Assembly: GCF_000407605.1 (NCBI RefSeq)
Contig: NZ_ASWO01000001.1
Coordinates: 558,001 to 622,000, forward strand
From: Enterococcus sulfureus ATCC 49903
GTDB taxonomy: Bacteria; Bacillota; Bacilli; Lactobacillales; Enterococcaceae
DNA: 64,000 nt
Direction of reading: 5' to 3'
Shown here: piece after piece, positions 50,187 to 58,801 of the stretch
Layout: each line of letters begins with the position of its first letter
Numbering within the stretch: position 1 is the stretch's first letter
The notes under the pieces: model-generated
The model's input: only the letters and a program-made list of their open reading frames with translations
Told to the model about the DNA's origin: nothing
The model's database searches: none
Made by a program: the position numbers and the translations under genes

Positions 50187-50252
50187 TAGTTTTATATAGA
50201 ACTAATTATATTCAAAGAAAGTCCGTTGTCAATATAGTTTTATATAGAACTA
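50187..50252 (-). promoter_or_regulatory. Two identical 18-bp MarR-type palindromes
   Basis: TAGTTTTATATAGAACTA at 50187-50204 and again at 50235-50252, 48 bases apart. Each is palindromic except the central base pair choice (TAGTT/AACTA arms). One lies just downstream of the -10 and the other directly upstream of the -35, so cooperative binding could close the promoter. Confidence 0.82.
50205..50232 (-). promoter_or_regulatory. Promoter of the MacB-marR operon
   Basis: TTGACA (50227-50232), 16-base spacer and TATAAT (50205-50210), both perfect, between the two operators. Confidence 0.85.
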
Positions 50253-50274
50253 TTATTTTTCTATTCGATATAAC

Positions 50275-50314
50275 AAAAAAGTGCTTTTCTATTTTAATAG
50301 AAAAACACTTTTTG
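50275..50314. terminator. Bidirectional terminator between the ABC operon and the CoADR gene
   Basis: AAAAAGTG-C-TTTTCTATT pairs with AATAGAAAA-A-CACTTTTT, one mismatch; it follows the long enzyme gene. Confidence 0.75.
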
Positions 50315-50316
50315 CT

Positions 50317-52767
50317 TTAAATAAATAAATTGAGATTTGCTTGCTCGCTATCTCCTAGATATGTTGCAACACCACCATATTCGACAAAGTCAAATAACTC
50401 TTCACGTTCGATTCCCATAATATCCATGCTCATCGTACAGGCAATAAATTTTACGCCTAATTGTTGGGCTTTTTCTAACATCTCAGGTAATGGATCGACA
50501 TTTTTTTGTTTCATGACGGATTGGATCATTTTTGAACCTAAACCACCCATATTCATTTTTGAAATCGGCAGCTGTTTTGCGCCATTGGGTAACATCAAGT
50601 CAAATAATTTGGCCATCCCCTGTTTTTTCACGCTTTGTTTTTTCAAGATACTCAAGCCCCAAAAAGTAAAGAAGATCGTCACTGGTTTTCCCATTGCCGC
50701 AGCACCTGTAGCGATGATCATCGACGCTAAAGCTTTATCCATATCACCACTAAAAACGACCATCGTCGCGCCATTTGCGGTTTCTTGTAAAACAGCTTCT
50801 TTGGCTTGAACACCTTCAGGTAAGTGTTGTCCTTTTACAAGTGAGGCAACGACTTTTTTACCTTTTATCTCATTAGTCACAACAGTATTTCCTGTCGTTT
50901 TCGCCCAAGCTTCGATATCTGCACTAAAGCCAAAATCACTAGCCGAAACGATCATTTTTTGCCCTGGAGACATGTGATCCATCTGTTCTTTTACTTTTAA
51001 GATCGGTCCTGGACATTGCAAGCCACACGCATCGACTTCGATCGTTGCAACTGATGGTTCTGACAAACTTACACTCGTAGTATTTAGCTTATTCTGCTTT
51101 GTTTTAAAAGGTTTATTTTTGATAGTATAGCTGGCTAATTTATATGTTTTGTAGCCTCCATCTAGATTCTTCACGTGATAGCCTGCTTGTGATAAAACTC
51201 GTGCGGCGTTATACCCACGTAATCCGACTTGGCAAAGAACATAGATCGTTTGATCTTTTGGAATCTCGGATAGGCGATCGCGTAATTGATTTAACGGAAT
51301 CATTACACTTCCATCGATTTTTCCAGTTGCCAATTCAAATTCTTCTCGTACATCTAAAAAGTAAGCGCCACGTGCTTTTAATGCATCGACTTCATGCCAT
51401 TGGAACGTCTCGACTGTTTCGTGCATCAAATTATCTGCGATATAGCCAAACATATTCACCGGGTCTTTAGCACTTGAATAAGGTGATGCATAGGCGACTT
51501 CAATGCTTGCTAACTCGTCGGCTTTCGCGCCAAAACGCATCGCCGTTGCAATCACATCGATCCGTTTATCCACACCATCTGTCCCAACAGCTTGAGCACC
51601 TAAAATCGTCCCATCGGTTGCGACTAATAATTTCATATGCATCGGACTAGCTCCTGGATAATATCCAGCATGTGAATTCGGATGGATATGGATCGCTTGG
51701 TACGCTATTTTTTTATTCTTTAAGATCCGTTCACTATTTCCGGTCGAAGCGGCAGTCAATTCAAAGACTTTGGCTGCCGAAGTTCCTTGTGTTCCACGAT
51801 ATTCGATTGCAAGACCATTGATCACATCAGCAACTAAACGACCTTGTCGATTCGCAGGCCAAGCAAGTGGAATATGCGTTGGACTTTGATCGATGGCATC
51901 TTTGACTTCGATCGCATCCCCAATCGCATAAATATCTTGTTGACTGGTTTCAAAATTCTCGTTGACTTTGATAGCGCCTTTTACTCCTAATTCTAAATCA
52001 CAGGTTTGGGCTAATGTCGTTTCAGGGAGGACACCAATCGAGAGAATCGTTAAATCGGACTGGAGAGTAGTTCTACTAGCTAATATGATTTCATTTCCTG
52101 CATCTTGAAAAGAAGTGACACCATCATTTAAATATAAGGATACCCCATGGAGGTTTAATTGAGCATGTAGTTGTTGGGCCATTTCTTGATCTAAAGTCGG
52201 CATTACCTGCGGAGACATCTCGACCAATTGCACATCTAGTCCCAGTTCATGCAAGTTTTCGACCATCTCTAAGCCGATAAATCCACCACCAATTACCGTA
52301 GCGACTTGCACATGATGCTGTTTTATATACGCTTTGATTTGATCCATATCAGGAATATTCCGTAAGGTAAAGACATTTTTGGCTTCATTCAACCCAGTGA
52401 TCGGAGGTTTGATGGCTTTTGCTCCAGGAGATAAAATCAATTTATCATAGGATTCTTGATACGTTTCTTGTGTCTGATGATTCAACACAGTGATTGCTTT
52501 TTTTTCAGGATCGATCGAAATAACTTCTGAAGAAATCCGGATATCTAAACCATATTGACTTTGCATTCCTTCAACTGTTTGTAACAATAGATCATCACGT
52601 TCTTTGATCACATTTCCTACATGATACGGCAATCCACAGTTAGCAAACGAGATATACTCGCCTTTTTCAAATAAAATAATTTCATCTTGTTCATTCAAAC
52701 GACGTAAACGTGTAGCTGCAGTTGCACCACCTGCGACACCACCTACGATCAAGATTTTTTTGGGCAT
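50317..52767 (-). CDS. CoA-disulfide reductase-rhodanese-TusA-DsrE multidomain persulfide enzyme
   Basis: 816 residues. (1) FAD/NAD(P)H CoA-disulfide reductase, 1-445, GGVAGGATAATRLRR and catalytic Cys44 (FANCGLPY). (2) Rhodanese, about 460-545, Cys512 in VLCQVGLRGYN. (3) TusA-like domain, about 575-650, CPGP at Cys585 plus Cys581. (4) DsrE/DsrF-like domain, about 665-816, with Cys777. In enterococci and staphylococci such fusions, under CstR control, handle CoA-persulfide and low-molecular-weight persulfides. Here a promoter with a CstR-like dyad precedes it. Transcribed alone. The four thiols suggest sulfur relay along one chain. Confidence 0.88.
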   Translation of the reverse strand: MPKKILIVGGVAGGATAATRLRRLNEQDEIILFEKGEYISFANCGLPYHVGNVIKERDDLLLQTVEGMQSQYGLDIRISSEVISIDPEKKAITVLNHQTQETYQESYDKLILSPGAKAIKPPITGLNEAKNVFTLRNIPDMDQIKAYIKQHHVQVATVIGGGFIGLEMVENLHELGLDVQLVEMSPQVMPTLDQEMAQQLHAQLNLHGVSLYLNDGVTSFQDAGNEIILASRTTLQSDLTILSIGVLPETTLAQTCDLELGVKGAIKVNENFETSQQDIYAIGDAIEVKDAIDQSPTHIPLAWPANRQGRLVADVINGLAIEYRGTQGTSAAKVFELTAASTGNSERILKNKKIAYQAIHIHPNSHAGYYPGASPMHMKLLVATDGTILGAQAVGTDGVDKRIDVIATAMRFGAKADELASIEVAYASPYSSAKDPVNMFGYIADNLMHETVETFQWHEVDALKARGAYFLDVREEFELATGKIDGSVMIPLNQLRDRLSEIPKDQTIYVLCQVGLRGYNAARVLSQAGYHVKNLDGGYKTYKLASYTIKNKPFKTKQNKLNTTSVSLSEPSVATIEVDACGLQCPGPILKVKEQMDHMSPGQKMIVSASDFGFSADIEAWAKTTGNTVVTNEIKGKKVVASLVKGQHLPEGVQAKEAVLQETANGATMVVFSGDMDKALASMIIATGAAAMGKPVTIFFTFWGLSILKKQSVKKQGMAKLFDLMLPNGAKQLPISKMNMGGLGSKMIQSVMKQKNVDPLPEMLEKAQQLGVKFIACTMSMDIMGIEREELFDFVEYGGVATYLGDSEQANLNLFI

Positions 52768-52799
52768 ATTTCTTCTCCTTTAAGATAAAAGTTTCTCTC

Positions 52800-52828
52800 A
52801 ATATACCTTAAAGGGTATTTTTAGTCAA
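52800..52828 (-). promoter_or_regulatory. Promoter with embedded CstR-like operator
   Basis: Minus strand: TTGACT (52823-52828), 17-base spacer, TATATT (52800-52805). In the spacer sits ATACCTTAAAGGGTAT (52803-52818), with ATACC/GGTAT arms as in CsoR/CstR-family operators. Repression by a persulfide-responsive CstR is predicted; no cstR gene is in the window. Confidence 0.65.
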
Positions 52829-52919
52829 TAAACTATTACGCTTGTTTAAATTATTTTTCATATCTTTTAAAACTAAAATCTAAAAAAAGGGCGGTTACAT
52901 AAGTTTCTAACTACTACTT

Positions 52920-52966
52920 AAAAAGGTTCTACAAAAATTCATTTTGAATTTTTGTAGAACCTTTTT
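52920..52966. terminator. 22-bp perfect stem within the IS remnant
   Basis: AAAAAGGTTCTACAAAAATTCA and its exact complement around a 3-base loop, with T-runs outward. It acts as a bidirectional terminator and shields neighbours. Confidence 0.7.
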
Positions 52967-52976
52967 TTACTATAAG

Positions 52977-53182
52977 AGAATGTCCTGAGTTGAATTTGTT
53001 TCGATCATATGTTTCATAGTCTAAAAAAGCAGTCAGTTCTGCTTGTAGGAGTGAATCAATCGCTCGTTCTAAATAATCCCGAAATAATTCATCTAGATCA
53101 CTCTTTTGGGAAACATCGATGGCTGTCGATGTTTCTTTTTTATGTAGTTTAGTAAAAATCGCATCGAAAAGAAAAATTCTCC
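52977..53182 (-). pseudogene. IS256-family transposase, N-terminal fragment
   Basis: Minus-strand reading gives FTKLHKKETSTAIDV, then DLDELFRDYLERAIDSLLQ, AELTAFLDYETYDRNKFNSG and HS before running into the terminator stem. This is the IS256-family N-terminus (compare DLDEVFRHHLETAVNQLLQTELTAFL of relatives). The start codon region is damaged: ATGCGATTTTTAC would be in frame if one G were added. Confidence 0.75.
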
Positions 53183-53197
53183 TTTTCGATGCGATTT
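53156..53197 (-). repeat. 16-bp perfect stem at the transposase start
   Basis: AAATCGCATCGAAAAG pairs with CTTTTCGATGCGATTT around a 10-base loop that contains the GGAG of the transposase ribosome site. Such stems hide translation starts from readthrough transcripts in several IS. Confidence 0.65.
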
Positions 53198-53230
53198 CTT
53201 TAGTAACTTATGTCACAAGCAACTTTCATC

Positions 53231-56002
53231 TTATTCCTCTTTGTAAGTCAGCTTGATGTAAGCAGATAATATCAGTGGTAAACTAATAAATAAAATCAGT
53301 AAACCTACGATAACAGTAATCGAGACTTGGATTAAGGTCATAATACCAGAAGGAATCAATGCAGCAAAAGTTCCGCTTAGAATAATAATCGCCGATAAGA
53401 CTACCGTACCGATTGCTGCGGCCGCTTTTTTGATTGCATTTACTGGAATAGGATTTCGCTCTAAACGTTCTTCTTGGTAACGCATGATAAAGAAGATACT
53501 ATAGTCGACTCCTAATGATACTAGCATGATAAAACTGAAAAATGGAGTATTCCAAGTTAGAGTCGATGCGCCAAAGAATAGTTTAGAAATCCAAACCGTT
53601 ACTTCTAGTGAACCCATATAAGCTAGAATCAGGGTCAGTATGATCATAACAGGCTGCATGATAGATTTTGTGACTAGTATGAGCATAATCAAAATACCAG
53701 TTAACATGATTACTGCTACTCTTGTGAAGTCAGTTTGAGATAGTTCTTTAAGATCAGCTGTTTGCGACGTCTGTCCACCCAAAGCAATAGTTGTATTGTC
53801 TAGTGAAGCCTGTTTTAAATAAACACTCACATCGTTTTGAATTTCATCTAGAGTTTGAACTGCCTTACTACTATTAGGATCATCTTTTAAAATAATCGTC
53901 CATTGTGCCACTTCACGATTTTTTGATAAGAAGTTGTCGTAAGATTGAGTTAATTCTTTAGAATCTAGTTGATCTTTGGGAATAAAGAATGTATTCCCTA
54001 CATAAGATTCACCGACTTCTTTTGTGTATGATTGAATCTTAGTCAATCCACTAATAATCTCATCACTTCCAGAAACCATTGATTGTAAACTTTCTTTTAA
54101 CGTTGCTGTTTGCGTAGCCGTCTGCTGCAACTGTGCATCAACTTGTTCTACACCCGCTGCAGTCTGATTAGTTGCCTGTGTCAATTCATTAGATGCAGCT
54201 GTCAATTGAGCACCAGCTTGATTTAGTGAAGACAAAGAATTAGAGAGCAATGTCATCTGTTGTGTCAGTTGCGATAGACTCTCCTGGAATACCGCTGTAT
54301 CAGGATTTTGAATAGCCATTTGGTCAATCGTAGCATTTAATTGACTCATTTTTTGCGCTAATTGGGCTTGATTTTCATCAACTTGATTAACACTAGCCGC
54401 ATATTGCGCTAAGTTTTCAGAGAAAGTAGATGAAGATTGTGCAAGTGTTTGACTCCCTGTCGCAAGTTGATTGACCCCTGATAAATCAGTGGTTGAACTA
54501 TCGAGTTGCTCTATAATCTGATTCAAACCAGATTTTATCTTATTCATTCCTTCAATTGACTGTTCCAAGCCAGTTGTCGTATCCGATAATTGTTGCGATA
54601 GATACAGTGCATTGATTTTTTCTCCTAATGGTTGTGTAACAGACAATACTTGTTTAACACCAGTATTTTTTTTGATAAGTTCAGTTACTCCGTCTAAAGT
54701 AGCGAGATTTTCTTGGGTTACTAAAGAATTATCTATCTGAAGGTATAATGTTGTTGGAGCTGACATTCCCTTTGAAAACTCTTCTTGAATCAAAACATAT
54801 CCTTTTTTGATTGGATTAGAATCTGCAATTTCATCTGAAGTATCGTAGTTTAAAGTTTGCTGTGTATTAGCATATAAGACACCCCCGAAAATACCGAGTA
54901 TGGCTAAAATTAAAATCGGTCGTAAAGTTGCAAAGTAAGAGAGTTTTTGCCAAATCTTATTTTCTTTTTCAGCCGATAAAGTACGGATAGGCCAAAACAT
55001 TTTTTGACCTAAAGTCAGCATAAAAAACATATTTAACGTCAAAAGTACAGGTATCAAAACGGCGATACCGATTGCGACTCCTACTGCCGATTGATAAAAA
55101 GAAAATTTTGCAAAACTCAACACTGCAAAACCAATCAATACCGACACGCCACTATACACAATGGTTTTTCCAGCAAAACGTTGAGCTTTTTTAGCTGCAG
55201 CTTGGTGTGTTTGCGGCTTAGCCAATTCCTCTTTAAATTTGTCATATAATAAAATATTGTAATCTGTTCCGATCCCAAATAGCACAACGACTAAAAAAAC
55301 TTGTGTAAAATCAGAGATTGGAAAATTTATGTATTTTGCAAGATTCATGACGATGTTTAATGCAATGATAAATGATAACGCCACTGTACTTAACGAAAGT
55401 AGTGGTACAATCGGTGAGCGGAACAACAAAATCAAGACGACTAAAATAAAGATCGTGGCGATCCATTCCGTTTTTTTGATCCCTGTTTCGGTCGTATGCG
55501 AAAATTCATTAGTTAATAACTGGCTACCGGTCACATAGGTGTCAAATGCCTTATCATTCATCGCTTGACGAATCGCTTTGGCATCTTCATCAAGTGTTTC
55601 TTTATTATTTAACGTAATCAATACAAGCTCGGTTTGCTTATTTTTTGAAATCAGTTGAGTTGAACTATCTGGATTTGTTTCCACACTTCGAATCGCTTGA
55701 ATATGATAATCTTCTTTTTTATTTTCTAGTTGTTGCAGTTTTTGCTTAACGATTTTTTGAGTAGTATCTGACAATAAGTTTTGATGATGCATGACTAAAA
55801 TAATCGTTTCATCGGTCGTACTATTCCCAAATTTTTCACCTAGCGTTTTTGCTACTTCGCTTTGCATTGAACTAGGTAAGGTCACTTGACCTTGCTCTTG
55901 TACGAGTTTAGAAGTATTTGGCATCGTAAAAAGCGCAACACCAAATAAAACGAGCCAAAGAATCAGCGACCACCGATAATTTCCTCCTATTTTTTTTAAC
56001 AT
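53231..56002 (-). CDS. MMPL/RND family exporter
   Basis: 923 residues. Two MMPL halves, each with an N-terminal TM, an ectodomain and a block of five TM segments. Conserved motifs: GIGTDYNILLYDKFKEEL in half one and GVDYSIFFIMRYQEERLERNP in half two. The second ectodomain has long coiled-coil repeats (SQLTQQMTLLSNSLSSLNQAGAQLTAASNELTQATNQ). Members export lipids or drugs using the proton gradient. It is divergent from a TetR gene and starts at ATG 56002. Confidence 0.9.
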   Translation of the reverse strand: MLKKIGGNYRWSLILWLVLFGVALFTMPNTSKLVQEQGQVTLPSSMQSEVAKTLGEKFGNSTTDETIILVMHHQNLLSDTTQKIVKQKLQQLENKKEDYHIQAIRSVETNPDSSTQLISKNKQTELVLITLNNKETLDEDAKAIRQAMNDKAFDTYVTGSQLLTNEFSHTTETGIKKTEWIATIFILVVLILLFRSPIVPLLSLSTVALSFIIALNIVMNLAKYINFPISDFTQVFLVVVLFGIGTDYNILLYDKFKEELAKPQTHQAAAKKAQRFAGKTIVYSGVSVLIGFAVLSFAKFSFYQSAVGVAIGIAVLIPVLLTLNMFFMLTLGQKMFWPIRTLSAEKENKIWQKLSYFATLRPILILAILGIFGGVLYANTQQTLNYDTSDEIADSNPIKKGYVLIQEEFSKGMSAPTTLYLQIDNSLVTQENLATLDGVTELIKKNTGVKQVLSVTQPLGEKINALYLSQQLSDTTTGLEQSIEGMNKIKSGLNQIIEQLDSSTTDLSGVNQLATGSQTLAQSSSTFSENLAQYAASVNQVDENQAQLAQKMSQLNATIDQMAIQNPDTAVFQESLSQLTQQMTLLSNSLSSLNQAGAQLTAASNELTQATNQTAAGVEQVDAQLQQTATQTATLKESLQSMVSGSDEIISGLTKIQSYTKEVGESYVGNTFFIPKDQLDSKELTQSYDNFLSKNREVAQWTIILKDDPNSSKAVQTLDEIQNDVSVYLKQASLDNTTIALGGQTSQTADLKELSQTDFTRVAVIMLTGILIMLILVTKSIMQPVMIILTLILAYMGSLEVTVWISKLFFGASTLTWNTPFFSFIMLVSLGVDYSIFFIMRYQEERLERNPIPVNAIKKAAAAIGTVVLSAIIILSGTFAALIPSGIMTLIQVSITVIVGLLILFISLPLILSAYIKLTYKEE

Positions 56003-56055
56003 ACTAAATCCCCCTTTTATTTATCGAACACTTGTTGAATAAAATTTGTATGTTC

Positions 56056-56084
56056 ACTATAATAAAAAGAAACGAAACTTCCAA
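56056..56084 (-). promoter_or_regulatory. Promoter of the MMPL exporter gene
   Basis: TTGGAA (56079-56084), 17-base spacer, TATAGT (56056-56061) on the minus strand. Confidence 0.55.
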
Positions 56085-56100
56085 TGTGCAATCAAAAGAC

Positions 56101-56141
56101 AATTGTACAAAATCGAACATCCCACAAATAATTGTACAAAA
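56101..56141. promoter_or_regulatory. Direct repeats AATTGTACAAAA, candidate TetR sites
   Basis: AATTGTACAAAA at 56101-56112 and again at 56130-56141, 29 bases apart, each containing the palindrome TTGTACAA. They lie between the divergent MMPL and TetR genes. Confidence 0.6.
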
Positions 56142-56153
56142 AAGGAGATCTAA

Positions 56154-56696
56154 ATGGACCGACGTGTCATTAAAACAAAACAAGCAATTAGAACAGCTTT
56201 TTTAGACTTACTCGCCGATAAACCGATTGCTAAGATTACCGTTTCCGAAATTACGAAACGTGCAAATATTGGTCGAGGGACATTTTATTTTCATTACACC
56301 GATGTATACGATCTTTATGAACAAACGATCAACGATACGATCGCTGACTTGATTTCATTTTTCGACGTTGAGTATCCTTACGCACAACATGAAAGTTTCG
56401 ACTACTTATTTAAAGATTTACTCGCTTATATCGCCAAAGAACGATATATTTTTCTGATCTATATTCAACATGGAATGGACAACCAAGTTCTCAATAAAGT
56501 CAAAGAAGTCTTTAAAGAAAAAATTCTTCACGAAGAAAAAATTGCCCCAGATAATATCCAAGAACAAATTGAAGTCTTATATACGATTCATGGTGTGATG
56601 GGAATTTTAGTCGATTGGTTGACCGGTAAATTAGAGGTTACCGAAAGCGAATTATCAGATAGTATCAGTACACTGTTAAAAAAAATGGAGAAATAA
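56154..56696 (+). CDS. TetR/AcrR family regulator
   Basis: 180 residues; AAAGGAG precedes the ATG. N-terminal TetR HTH (IKTKQAIRTAFLDLLADKPIAKITVSEITKRANIGRGTFYFHYTDVYDLYEQ) and a variable ligand-binding domain. By position it represses the adjacent exporter and itself through the AATTGTACAAAA repeats. Confidence 0.92.
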   Translation: MDRRVIKTKQAIRTAFLDLLADKPIAKITVSEITKRANIGRGTFYFHYTDVYDLYEQTINDTIADLISFFDVEYPYAQHESFDYLFKDLLAYIAKERYIFLIYIQHGMDNQVLNKVKEVFKEKILHEEKIAPDNIQEQIEVLYTIHGVMGILVDWLTGKLEVTESELSDSISTLLKKMEK

Positions 56697-56702
56697 ACCT
56701 AT

Positions 56703-56744
56703 AAAAAAATCAGACCAATCGAGAAAGATTGGTCTTGTTTTTTT
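56703..56744. terminator. Bidirectional terminator after tetR
   Basis: AGACCAATC pairs with GATTGGTCT around a 6-base loop, then T-rich on the plus strand and A-rich on the other side. Confidence 0.8.
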
Positions 56745-56752
56745 ATCTATCC

Positions 56753-57550
56753 TTATAAAGCGATCATCATTTCAATTGTTCGTAACACTCCGTTATCGTC
56801 ATTTGACTTCGTCACAAAAGCTGCCTTTTCTTTAACTTCTTCAAAAGCATTTTGAACTGCGAAACTATACGTTGCTTGTTCAAATAATTCCATATCATTA
56901 TACCCATCGCCAAATGCCATTGTTTCATTTTTGTTCACACCTAGTAGTTGTTGCAACTCATTGACTGTTGTTCCCTTATGGATATTTAGATTTGTAATAT
57001 CGATCCAAGCGGCTTCTGAAGCGACGATAAACGCTCGGTCCTCAAATGCTTGCAGTTGCTTGACGTTTTCAAAACAACGTTTAAATGAATCAAAGACTGT
57101 GATCTTAACAAAATCCTCTGAGATCGTCGCCAATGAATCCAACTCTTTGACTACGGCATAGGATCCCCGAACGACTTGTTTGATCTCAGCTGGAGTGTCC
57201 GCATGAATAAAAGCTGCTGTCGGTGTACAAGCAATAATCGTATGGTCTGAAGCGATCTCTTCTAATTTTTCAATGATTTGAAGGCCGGTTTTATTTGGTA
57301 ATAAAGACTCGTAAATGTATTGCCCATTACGTTTGATACGAGTTGCACTGTCACCTAGAATCCAGATATCTTTTAAAAATTCTGGACCAAGTAACTCCTC
57401 TACCCGTTCGCATTGTTTCCCTGTACACGCTGCAAAAGCAATATTTTTTCGCTTCATTTCTTTAAAAACGCTCTCAAAATAAGTTTTATCAAATGTATGC
57501 TGGCTATTTAAAAATGTACCATCTAGATCTGTAATAATTAATTTGATCAT
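56753..57550 (-). CDS. HAD superfamily (Cof-type) hydrolase
   Basis: 265 residues from ATG 57550 (GGAG eight bases before). Class II HAD: catalytic Asp8 and Asp10 (IITDLDGTFLN), lid region about 85-190, and GDGYNDMELFEQA for metal. Typical of sugar or flavin phosphatases (Cof/YidA group). Convergent with tetR. Confidence 0.9.
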   Translation of the reverse strand: MIKLIITDLDGTFLNSQHTFDKTYFESVFKEMKRKNIAFAACTGKQCERVEELLGPEFLKDIWILGDSATRIKRNGQYIYESLLPNKTGLQIIEKLEEIASDHTIIACTPTAAFIHADTPAEIKQVVRGSYAVVKELDSLATISEDFVKITVFDSFKRCFENVKQLQAFEDRAFIVASEAAWIDITNLNIHKGTTVNELQQLLGVNKNETMAFGDGYNDMELFEQATYSFAVQNAFEEVKEKAAFVTKSNDDNGVLRTIEMMIAL

Positions 57551-57729
57551 CTTATCCACTCCAATAGGTTTATTTTGTATCGAATTAACTAAGAAAAAAG
57601 ACTTCTTAAAGTACATTTATAATATACTTCATTTATACACAAAATACTATTATTTTACGATTTCTTAAATACCCTTTATAAAATAAATTGAAAGCGGTAT
57701 ACTGGAAAGAACTAAGAAGGGAGAATTTT

Positions 57730-58113
57730 ATGCACATCGATCATATTGCGCTATATGTTAACGATTTAGAAAACATGAAACACTTCTACGAAACTTATTT
57801 TGATGTTGTAAGTAACGAAAAATACCAAAATCCTAAAACGTTATTTGAATCTTATTTTTTAACCTTCAAGACGGGCAGTCGCATCGAATTGACGACGAAG
57901 AAATTTTTGACCCCACGTGCTGCGGAAAGCTTTGGCTATACTCATATGGCACTAGCTGTCGGCACTCGCCAACAAGTCGATAAATTGGTCAAACGACTAA
58001 ATGAAGACGGTTACCCGTTATTAAATGGGCCACGGGTTACGGGGGACGGCTATTACGAAGCGGTCATTCAAGATCCTGAAGGCAATCTACTCGAACTGAT
58101 GGCAGATAAATAA
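57730..58113 (+). CDS. VOC family protein (lactoylglutathione lyase-like)
   Basis: 127 residues from ATG 57730 (AAGGGAG before). HIDHIALYVNDLENMKHFYETYF, SRIELTT and QDPEGNLLELM give the metal-ligand pattern His, Glu and Glu. Might be glyoxalase-I-like or a fosfomycin/bleomycin-type enzyme; substrate unknown. Transcribed with the acetyltransferase 14 bases downstream. Confidence 0.85.
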   Translation: MHIDHIALYVNDLENMKHFYETYFDVVSNEKYQNPKTLFESYFLTFKTGSRIELTTKKFLTPRAAESFGYTHMALAVGTRQQVDKLVKRLNEDGYPLLNGPRVTGDGYYEAVIQDPEGNLLELMADK

Positions 58114-58126
58114 AGGAGAAAACATA

Positions 58127-58753
58127 ATGACAAAAGACTTTGATTACGAACAAATGCTACATGGCGAATTATATCTCGCTTCTGGTATCCAACCTGAAAA
58201 CAAATCGATCCACGGACAAAAAATCATGCAACAAATCAATCAAGAACCACTTGAAAATATCGACAAAATCCATGAGTTAGAACGAGAACTTTTCGGACAG
58301 GTTGGAGACCATTTCCATGTTACTCCACCTTTTTATGTCGATTATGGTCGTCATATCACACTAGGCAACCATTTTTATGCAAATATGGATTGTATCTTTT
58401 TAGATGTCAATCGCATTACTTTTGGCAATAATGTGATGGTCGGACCACGAGTTGGCTTTTATACAGCTGGGCATCCTACCGATCCTGAAATTCGAAATAC
58501 ACAATTGGAATTTGGCTTACCGATCACCGTCGAAGACAATGTATGGGTCGGTGCGAATGCCACGATTCTGCCTGGAGTGACGATCGGTGAAGGAGCGATC
58601 GTGGCCGCTGGTGCTGTGGTGACAAAGGATGTCTCAAGTCGTACGATCGTTGGAGGAAATCCCGCTCGCGTTATCCGCAAACTCTCTGAACAAGATACAA
58701 CAAAATGGACCGAATTAAAAGCACAGTACGAAGCGAAAAAATCAACTCACTAA
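58127..58753 (+). CDS. Maltose/galactoside O-acetyltransferase (NodL/LacA-type)
   Basis: 208 residues. N-terminal cap (MLHGELYLASGIQPENKS), then left-handed beta helix hexapeptide repeats (ITLGNHFYANMDCIFLDVNRITFGNNVMVGPRVGF...GVTIGEGAIVAAGAVVTKDV). Catalytic His116 in FYTAGHPTD. Transfers acetyl from CoA to sugar hydroxyls. Confidence 0.92.
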   Translation: MTKDFDYEQMLHGELYLASGIQPENKSIHGQKIMQQINQEPLENIDKIHELERELFGQVGDHFHVTPPFYVDYGRHITLGNHFYANMDCIFLDVNRITFGNNVMVGPRVGFYTAGHPTDPEIRNTQLEFGLPITVEDNVWVGANATILPGVTIGEGAIVAAGAVVTKDVSSRTIVGGNPARVIRKLSEQDTTKWTELKAQYEAKKSTH

Positions 58754-58754
58754 A

Positions 58755-58801
58755 AAACGAACCTACTTGACACTTAGTTATAGTGTCAAGTAGGTTCGTT
58801 T
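58755..58801 (+). terminator. Terminator with long stem shared with the ROK gene end
   Basis: AAACGAACCTACTTGACACT and its perfect complement around a 7-base loop. The right arm overlaps the stop of the ROK gene (58786), so convergent transcription shares this structure. Confidence 0.85.

Larger units (their letters stand above)
52897..53213 (-). mobile_element. Internally deleted IS256-family element
   Basis: About 320 bp bounded by inverted ends: ACATAAGTTTCTAA (52897-52910) and the inverse of ACATAAGTTACTAA (53200-53213), 13 of 14 matching. It retains the transposase N-terminus, a terminator-like stem and a start-region stem, with the middle and end of the transposase gone. No target-site duplication was obvious. 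Confidence 0.7.

Noticed and set aside
52880-53230. Target-site duplication of the IS256 remnant
   Set aside because: Flanks on the two sides do not match convincingly over 8-9 bases.
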